NCBI GenBank assembly: GCA_024641655.1 | Contig: JAHECR010000004.1 | Location: 1 to 64,000 of the forward strand | Direction of reading: 5' to 3' | Source of the DNA: Acidimicrobiaceae bacterium | GTDB taxonomy: Bacteria; Actinomycetota; Acidimicrobiia; Acidimicrobiales; UBA8592 | Length of the DNA stretch: 64,000 nucleotides | Shown: piece after piece, positions 59,069 through 64,000 of the stretch | Layout: every line of letters begins with the position of its first letter | How positions within the stretch are numbered: position 1 is the stretch's first letter | Position numbers and translations under genes: made by a program | The notes under the pieces: model-generated | Told to the model about the DNA's origin: nothing | Databases searched by the model: none | What the model saw: only the letters and a program-made list of their open reading frames with translations

Positions 59069-59878
59069 TCAACGCTTCACGGTGGCCAGCCGGAGCGAGC
59101 CGGCGCCGATGACGAGCGCGCCGGCCAGCGCTGCGGCAACGAGGGCGATCGTCACCGTGCTACCCGAGCCATCGCTCACGGGCGAGGTGCCGGTGTTGAC
59201 CGCGGCTGGTGCGGTGCCGAGACCGGTGATGGTCTCGGTGAGGACGCTGAGCTCGCTGTTGACCGAGCCGACGGCGTAGACGATCAGCGAGCTGCCTTCG
59301 ACGATGGGCAGGTCGGCCGGGCCGATGACCACGGTGTCGGAGCCAACCGGCTCGACGGTGGCAGTGATCGTGCCGGCGGCGAGATCAGCGGAACCTTCGG
59401 CACCGTTCACGACGTTGGCAAACGCCACGGAGCCGTTGGCCAGGATGTCGACGGCGGGCGCCTCAGCGGTGTGACGCACGACGAGGCGACCTTCGCCGGC
59501 AGCGATGGTCGAGGTGTCGTTCGCGAACACACCCAGGGTCGGGGCGCCCGCAGCATTGAGGTGGGCGATGACGGTGTAGTTGCCAGTGGCGGGCACGGCG
59601 AAGTCACCGGCGTCGATGGCGACCGAGTCGTCGGCGGCCACCGTGACCTGCAGGCCGACGAGCGTCTGGCCGGCGAACGAGGACAGGTCCTGCGTCTCGC
59701 CGAAGGCGAAGTCCTCGATGACCGGGCTGCCGTCCACCACCACGTTCACGACGACTCCGGGGATGCCGTGGATCAGGTGGATGCGGGCGGCGCTCTGCGC
59801 GCCGGCGGGGCTTGCCGACACGAGTGCGGTGACGACCGCGAGAGCCAATACTGCGAACAGGGCGGTGATCTTTTTCAC
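59069..59878 (-). CDS. DUF4397 surface protein with C-terminal sorting-like tail
   Basis: 269 residues: signal peptide (KKITALFAVLALAVV...SPAGA), two DUF4397 beta domains with IHLIHGIPGVVVNVVVDG and VRHTAEAPAVDILANG, then AAVNTGTSPV, a hydrophobic helix and the basic end RLATVKR. The tail looks like a wall-sorting signal with a non-standard VNTG motif. A GGAGGAA ribosome site lies about 5 nt before the GTG. The stop overlaps or abuts the sortase start, so the pair is co-expressed. Confidence 0.82.
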   Translation of the reverse strand: MKKITALFAVLALAVVTALVSASPAGAQSAARIHLIHGIPGVVVNVVVDGSPVIEDFAFGETQDLSSFAGQTLVGLQVTVAADDSVAIDAGDFAVPATGNYTVIAHLNAAGAPTLGVFANDTSTIAAGEGRLVVRHTAEAPAVDILANGSVAFANVVNGAEGSADLAAGTITATVEPVGSDTVVIGPADLPIVEGSSLIVYAVGSVNSELSVLTETITGLGTAPAAVNTGTSPVSDGSGSTVTIALVAAALAGALVIGAGSLRLATVKR

Positions 59879-60159
59879 TGGGGTTCCTCCGGGGTAGGTG
59901 TTTGGTCCCTCTTCGCCTCGTTGCCCTCCCCTGGATGCGCGGGCGTGAACATTTTTCGTCGAGGCCGGGCGCGCAGAGTTCGTTCGCGTGCGGGCGGCGC
60001 TCGGCCCCCGAACCGCGACACGGTGTGCGTCGCACCTGGTGCCCATTCGAAACGGTGTGCATCCAGGCCGGCAGTGGGGAGCGAAGAAGGGTCGTGGCTG
60101 CCGTTTCCGCACTCCTTACCCGTCCTGAGCATCGGCCCCTCTTCTACGCCTCCGCGCCC

Positions 60160-60762
60160 GTGCGGCGATACAGTCCGGCGGAGCGCAGCAGCACGGCGAT
60201 ACGGGAGTCGGAGGCGTTGGAGGCGTTGGCGGATATCGAGCGGGCGTTTTGCACCGGTGCCCCCGATGCGTTGCGCGCGGCCTACGACGAGGTCGGCTCA
60301 CTCGTCTACTCCTTCTGCGTGCGCACCGTGGGGGCCGAGCTGGCGGCAGATGTGACCCAGGAGGTCTTCATCTCGGCTTGGCGGTCGCGCGAGCGCTTCG
60401 ATCCCGATCGGGGAAGCTTGACGGCGTGGCTGATGGGTATCGCCAAGTTCCGATGCGTCGACGCCCTGCGTTCGCAGGGCCGTCGCCCTGCTCCCGCCGA
60501 CGTCGACCTCCTCGACCGCTCTGCCCCGGTCGCCACCGACGACGAGCCGGGCATCGCGCGAGTCGCCGACCGGATGCTGCTCGCCGAGGGTTTGGCTGGG
60601 CTGCCCCAGCGAACCCGGGTCTGCGTCGAGCTCGCGTTCTACGACCAACTCACCCACGGCGAGATCGCCGAGTTCACCGGCCATCCCCTGGGTACCGTCA
60701 AGAGTGACATCCGTCGCGGCCTCGCTCGTCTGCGACGTCATCTGGAGCATCGCGATGACTGA
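60160..60762 (+). CDS. ECF-family sigma factor
   Basis: About 200 residues: sigma region 2 (DEVGSLVYSF...DVTQEVFISAWRSRERFDP...SLTAWLMGIAKFRCVDALR) and region 4 (LAGLPQRTRVCVELAFYDQLTHGEIAEFTGHPLGTVKSDIRRG, read in parts) are clear. The start is uncertain: GTG at 60160 or GTG at 60094. Its end overlaps the anti-sigma gene by 8 nt. It is divergent from the DUF4397-sortase pair, which it may control. Confidence 0.85.
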   Translation: MRRYSPAERSSTAIRESEALEALADIERAFCTGAPDALRAAYDEVGSLVYSFCVRTVGAELAADVTQEVFISAWRSRERFDPDRGSLTAWLMGIAKFRCVDALRSQGRRPAPADVDLLDRSAPVATDDEPGIARVADRMLLAEGLAGLPQRTRVCVELAFYDQLTHGEIAEFTGHPLGTVKSDIRRGLARLRRHLEHRDD

Positions 60763-61375
60763 TCCACTGCTACCACCGCCAGAGCTCGTTGATCTGCTCC
60801 GCGAGCTGCAACCCGAGGATCGCGCGCGACTCCAGCCGCCACCGGAGGTGTGGGCGGGTATCGCTGCCGCGACCGGGATGTCCGGGCACGATTCGGGCGC
60901 CCAGGCCGACGCGCCGGTATCGCTCGATCGCGTTCGTCGCGCCCGTGCCGCCCGTTTGCCGTGGGTGTTGTCGATCGCTGCTGCGGTATTGGTGCTGGCG
61001 CTCGGTGCCGCGTTGGTCCTGTCGTCAGGCGATGAAGGGTCGGTCGTGGCGTCGGTCACCATCACCAGCGAGGGCTTGCAGATCCAGGCACCGGCACCTG
61101 CGGAGGCCCGCCTCGTCGATGTCGACGGGCACTACGAGCTCGAGCTCGATCTGCCCAGCCTTCCAGCAGCCTCGGGGTACTACGAGGCCTGGATCATCGA
61201 CACCAACGTGCAGGGCATGTTCTCGCTGGGCGTCGTCGAGGGCAGCGGCCGTTTCCTGCTCCCTGACGGGGTCGACCCCGCCGACTACCCGGTGGTGGAC
61301 ATCTCGGTCGAGCCGATCGACGGGAACCCCACCCACAGCGGCCAGAGCATCTGGCGTGGTGTGCTGACGTTGTAA
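60755..61375 (+). CDS. Anti-sigma factor, RskA-type
   Basis: 206 residues: a short cytoplasmic part, one membrane helix (about 69-90) and an extracytoplasmic RskA domain (YYEAWIID...GMFSLGVVEGSGRFLLP...VDISVEPIDGNPTHSG). No zinc-binding His-Cys-Cys site is seen in the cytoplasmic part. It would hold the co-encoded ECF factor until cut in response to an outside signal. The ATG overlaps the sigma gene stop. Confidence 0.85.
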   Translation: MTDPLLPPPELVDLLRELQPEDRARLQPPPEVWAGIAAATGMSGHDSGAQADAPVSLDRVRRARAARLPWVLSIAAAVLVLALGAALVLSSGDEGSVVASVTITSEGLQIQAPAPAEARLVDVDGHYELELDLPSLPAASGYYEAWIIDTNVQGMFSLGVVEGSGRFLLPDGVDPADYPVVDISVEPIDGNPTHSGQSIWRGVLTL

Positions 61376-61452
61376 GTGGCGGTGTGAGGGGTCTGCGCAT
61401 GGGTATCCGGCGCGGATGCGAACTCGCAGGTCAACACAACCTGTTCTCTGGC

Positions 61453-61495
61453 GAAGCCCGAAAACCCGAAGCAACCCGACCGGAGGTCGGGTTGC
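61453..61495 (-). terminator. Terminator of tmRNA
   Basis: GCAACCCGAC (61471-61480) pairs perfectly with 61486-61495 around a 5-nt loop, followed on the minus strand by the T-rich TTCGGGTTTTCGG. It starts 3 nt beyond the tmRNA 3' end. It may also stop transcription from the convergent anti-sigma gene. Confidence 0.75.
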
Positions 61496-61497
61496 CG

Positions 61498-61883
61498 TGG
61501 AGCTGGGGGGAATCGAACCCCCGTCCGCGCTGGGTCCACCGTCCGCGCTACGACCATTCCCGAGGGTGTGACTTGTGGCAGTCACGTCGCCGGGTCGATT
61601 GGGACCCGAAGGCCCCGCCACCGACGCTTTCGTCGGAGTCAGCGGTCTTTCACGCCGTCAGCGGTCTTTCCCTGCGGTCCATCACTGCTTCTGTTGCCGG
61701 GCTGCAGTGATCAGGCCCCGGGTGCCATCGCTGGTCCCGATTACTCTCAGATCACCTGACTAGATCAGGCGGCGAGAGCGACAGGGCGGTTGCCGTGTCT
61801 TTGGTTGCCCCGTTTAAGGAGTCTGAGCAACTCCGGTCGCACGATCCGACGAACAATCCAACACGTCGAAACCGATCAGCCCC
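61498..61883 (-). ncRNA. ssrA: Transfer-messenger RNA (tmRNA)
   Basis: The minus-strand RNA begins GGGGCTGATCGGTTTCGACG and ends GGGGGTTCGATTCCCCCCAG then CTCCA, so the two ends pair as a tRNA-Ala-like acceptor (GGGGCTG/CAGCTCC) with a TTCGA loop; CCA is not encoded. A coding part at 61768-61809 with TGA at 61765 would give the tag GNQRHGNRPVALAA, whose ALAA end is the usual degradation signal; the first codon (GGC) is inferred. It rescues stalled ribosomes with SmpB, encoded just upstream on the same strand. Length 386 nt is typical. Confidence 0.92.
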
Positions 61884-61890
61884 GTGGAGT

Positions 61891-61919
61891 GTGATCCAGG
61901 GGTGTCACCTGGATGTCAA
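61891..61919 (-). promoter_or_regulatory. tmRNA promoter with palindromic spacer
   Basis: On the minus strand a perfect TTGACA (61914-61919) is followed after 17 nt by GATCAC (61891-61896), with the tmRNA 5' end 7 nt later. The spacer contains the exact inverted repeat ATCCAGG/CCTGGAT (61894-61914), overlapping both promoter boxes, as an operator would. Confidence 0.55.
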
Positions 61920-61922
61920 GGT

Positions 61923-61952
61923 ACACCGGGGGCTCCGGAGGGCCCCCGGTGT
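61923..61952 (-). terminator. Terminator after smpB
   Basis: ACACCGGGGGC (61923-61933) is fully complementary to 61942-61952, an 11-bp stem with an 8-nt loop. It lies 60 nt beyond the smpB stop, just before the tmRNA promoter, and separates the two units. Confidence 0.75.
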
Positions 61953-62013
61953 TCAGGCTACCGACTCGCCGCTCGCGCGCGCGGGTGACGCTCGACGAGG
62001 CGGTCCCGGGGAC

Positions 62014-62493
62014 TCATCGCCGTGCGCCGTCGCGGGCTTGGGCCATGGCGCGCTGCGCCTCGCGGTCGGCTTCGCGGTTTGCGATGGTCTGGCGCTTGTC
62101 GACCAGGCGCTTGCGCCGAGCGAGCGCGAGCTCGACCTTTGCGCGTCCGTCCTTGAAGTAGAGCGAGAGGGGGACGAGCGTCAGGCCCTTCTGATCGATC
62201 TGCTGCTGGAGGCGATGGATCTGGCTCCGGTGCAGTAGCAGCTTCTTGGGCCGATCCGGATCGTGCGCGAACGCGCTCGCCGCGTGGTCGTACTTCCCGA
62301 TGTGGAGCGCGTTGAGCCAGGCCTGACCGTCGGCGATGCGCCCGTAGGCCTCCGCAAGCTGGGCCTTGGAGTGGCGCAACGACTTGACCTCGCTGCCTTT
62401 GAGCACGAGCCCCGCTTCCACGGTGTCGATGATCTCGAATTCGCGCCGGGCCTGGCGGTTCGTTGCGATGACCTTCGCGTCCTGGGGAGCCAT
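62014..62493 (-). CDS. smpB: SsrA-binding protein SmpB
   Basis: 159 residues. Typical start VIATNRQARREFEI, GLVLKGSEVKSLR, and the basic C-terminal tail with KRLVDKRQTIANREADREAQRAM (in parts), which enters the ribosomal mRNA channel. Binds tmRNA for trans-translation. TAACCT (62500-62505) lies 6 nt before the ATG. It is divergent from the mec gene; the two -10 boxes are only about 47 nt apart. Confidence 0.95.
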   Translation of the reverse strand: MAPQDAKVIATNRQARREFEIIDTVEAGLVLKGSEVKSLRHSKAQLAEAYGRIADGQAWLNALHIGKYDHAASAFAHDPDRPKKLLLHRSQIHRLQQQIDQKGLTLVPLSLYFKDGRAKVELALARRKRLVDKRQTIANREADREAQRAMAQARDGARR

Positions 62494-62567
62494 GCCTTCA
62501 GGTTAGGAGGGGCGGGCGCGAATGCTCAGGCCCTCACCGGCGCGTTGCGCAGTACAGTGCGTCTCCG

Positions 62568-62990
62568 ATGTTGCGCCTGAGCCGAGCCGTCCGCGATGAC
62601 CTGGTCGCCCACGCCCTGCGGGGACTGCCGTATGAAGCCTGCGGGTTGTTTGCTGCCGACAAGGGTTCGGTCGACGTGCACACCTTCTTCCCGATGGTCA
62701 ACGAAGCGGCCTCCAGCGAGCTGTACCAGCTGGGAGGGCAGGAGATGATCGCTGTCGAGAAGCGTGCCGACGATGCCGGCGTTGCGATCGTCGGCGTGAT
62801 GCACAGCCACACCCACACGACGGCCTATCCGTCGCCCACCGACGTGCGTGATGCGACGGCGTTCGACCCCTTCGGTGGCTGGCACTACCTGATCGTGTCG
62901 CTCAAGGATCCGAACCCGGTGTTGCGGAGCTACCGGATCATCGACGGCAAGATCACCGAGGAACCGCTCCTGGTGGCAGACGAGGCCTGA
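62568..62990 (+). CDS. mec: JAMM/M67 metallopeptidase, Mec-like
   Basis: 140 residues. Full JAMM signature: Glu23 in PYEACG, His79-x-His81, then seven residues to Ser89 and Asp92. The closest known role is mycobacterial Mec, which releases cysteine from the carrier CysO-Cys made by CysM; the downstream cysM gene supports this. No CysO-like gene lies between them. TACAGT (62553-62558) lies 9 nt before the ATG. Confidence 0.85.
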   Translation: MLRLSRAVRDDLVAHALRGLPYEACGLFAADKGSVDVHTFFPMVNEAASSELYQLGGQEMIAVEKRADDAGVAIVGVMHSHTHTTAYPSPTDVRDATAFDPFGGWHYLIVSLKDPNPVLRSYRIIDGKITEEPLLVADEA

Positions 62991-63084
62991 CGCGCCGTTC
63001 CGGCGAGTCGCGCTCGGTGAGATATGTCCAAATTCCCATCAGGTAGGTCGACATTCGACGGCCTCGGGCGTCATACTGGAGCCA

Positions 63085-64000
63085 TGGCCGTCTACTCGTC
63101 CATACTCGACCTCATCGGTGAGACGCCGATCATCGATGTCTCGCAGGTCAGTCCGAACCCGAACGTGCGGATCTACGCGAAGCTCGAGGGCCAGAACCCC
63201 GCCGGTTCGGTGAAGGATCGCATCGCTTTGGCGATGATCGAAGAGGCCGAGGGCGACGGCACACTCACGCCTGGTCGCACGATCCTGGAGCCGTCGTCGG
63301 GAAACACCGGGATAGCGCTCGCGATGATCGCCAGGCTCAAGGGGTATCCGATCAAGATCGTGATGCCCGAGAACGTCTCGATCGAGCGCCGCCAGCTTCT
63401 CGAGGTGTGGGGAGCGGAGATCATCCCATCGCCGGGGGAGGAGGGATCCAATGGTGCGGTGCGGCTCGCCCAGCGACTCGCAGACGAGAACCCGCAGTGG
63501 GCCTTCCTGTATCAGTACGGCAACGAAGCCAACCCGCGGTCGCACTACGAGGGCACCGGCCCGGAGATCCTCCGTGACGTGCCCGACATCACCCATTTCG
63601 TCGCGGGACTCGGCACGTCGGGGACCCTCATGGGCGTCGGCACCTATCTGAAGGAACACAAGCCCGAGGTCAAGGTACTGGCCGTCGAGCCGCCCACCGG
63701 TGAGAAGGTCGAAGGGCTCCGGAGCCTCGACGATGGCTTCATCCCACCAGTGTTCGACAAATGGGGCGGACTCCAGCTGCTCGACGGGAAACGCATCGTG
63801 CGGCCCATCGAGTCGATCGAGTGCACCCGGTTGTTGGCCGAGAAGTGCGGGATCTTCGCGGGTCTGTCGTCGGGGGCTGCGCTCGCGGGGGCGCTGCGCA
63901 CCGCCGAACGCATCGAAGAGGGTGTCATCGTGTTCATCGTGTGCGACGGGGGCTGGAAGTACCTGTCCACCGGCGCCTGGACCGACCCCATCGAAGAGGT
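63085..64000 (+). CDS. cysM: Cysteine synthase of the CysM (O-phosphoserine) type, truncated by the window
   Basis: 305 residues visible; the C-terminus lies beyond the window. PLP Lys44 in AGSVKDR, the PLP-phosphate loops and the substrate loop SSGNTGIALAM are present. Segments such as RTILEPSSGNTGIALA, MPENVSIERRQLLE and THFVAGLGTSGTLMG match Mycobacterium CysM, which uses O-phosphoserine and thiocarboxylated CysO, rather than CysK. The preceding mec gene agrees. A GGTAGG element (63042-63047) resembles half of the palindrome before the rhodanese-MoeB gene. Confidence 0.88.

Overview
The window is a GC-rich bacterial chromosome segment, densely coded on both strands. Gene content points to Actinomycetota: coenzyme F420 genes (cofD, cofE), two mycothiol-linked enzymes, a Mec/CysM cysteine route, DUF3039 and DUF5719 proteins, an ECF/RskA pair, and the blocks manB-Trm112-like-ahcY, comF-hpf-secA and prfB-ftsE-ftsX-(…)-ssrA-smpB. 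As I remember it, this order resembles the Mycobacterium fbiA/fbiB...sahH...secA1 region, but whiB2, mtrAB and lpqB are absent. An early-branching class such as Acidimicrobiia is my inference, not proven here.

Layout. 1-640: a truncated membrane gene, a duplicated 66-bp segment and tRNA-Val. 0.66-12.0 kb: nudix and inositol-phosphatase-like genes, DUF4332, a secreted FG-GAP propeller, two penicillin-binding proteins, a zinc-ribbon protein, a histidine phosphatase and a Cys-nucleophile hydrolase. 12-17.5 kb: a DUF1704 metallopeptidase homologue, a MauE/thioredoxin-like protein, a sirtuin and a rhodanese-MoeB protein. 17-33.3 kb: surface and envelope genes (SpoIID/LytB, glycosyltransferases, LCP protein, gmd/rmd), biotin carboxylase plus biotin ligase, and F420 genes. 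33.4-45 kb: a 1045-residue membrane glycosyltransferase, DUF5719, FtsH, CAAX protease, manB, and a tandem pair of paralogous HTH-TM proteins, the second carrying an extracytoplasmic HEXXH domain. 45-54.5 kb: ahcY, DUF2269, a five-unit hairpin repeat array, comF, hpf, secA, prfB, ftsE, ftsX. 54.5-61.4 kb: mycothiol enzymes, CFA synthase, sortase with a possible substrate, ECF sigma/anti-sigma. 61.5-64 kb: tmRNA, smpB, mec and a truncated cysM.

How genes work together. Cell-wall assembly (class A PBP, MecA_N-type PBP, LCP ligase, SpoIID, FtsEX) and surface glycans (ManB, GDP-mannose dehydratase and reductase, sugar-phosphate transferase, GT2 enzymes) dominate. Ribosome and secretion housekeeping (SecA, RF2, HPF, tmRNA/SmpB, FtsH) is grouped on the right.

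The strongest cross-cutting signal is regulatory. About two dozen start codons sit 6-9 nt downstream of a TANNNT -10 box with no Shine-Dalgarno, while several other genes have a strong Shine-Dalgarno and a longer leader. This indicates widespread leaderless transcription and was used to choose several starts, including a probable non-canonical ATC start at 8964. The most system-like novelty candidate is the HTH-TM / HTH-TM-metallopeptidase pair at 43.3-45.0 kb.
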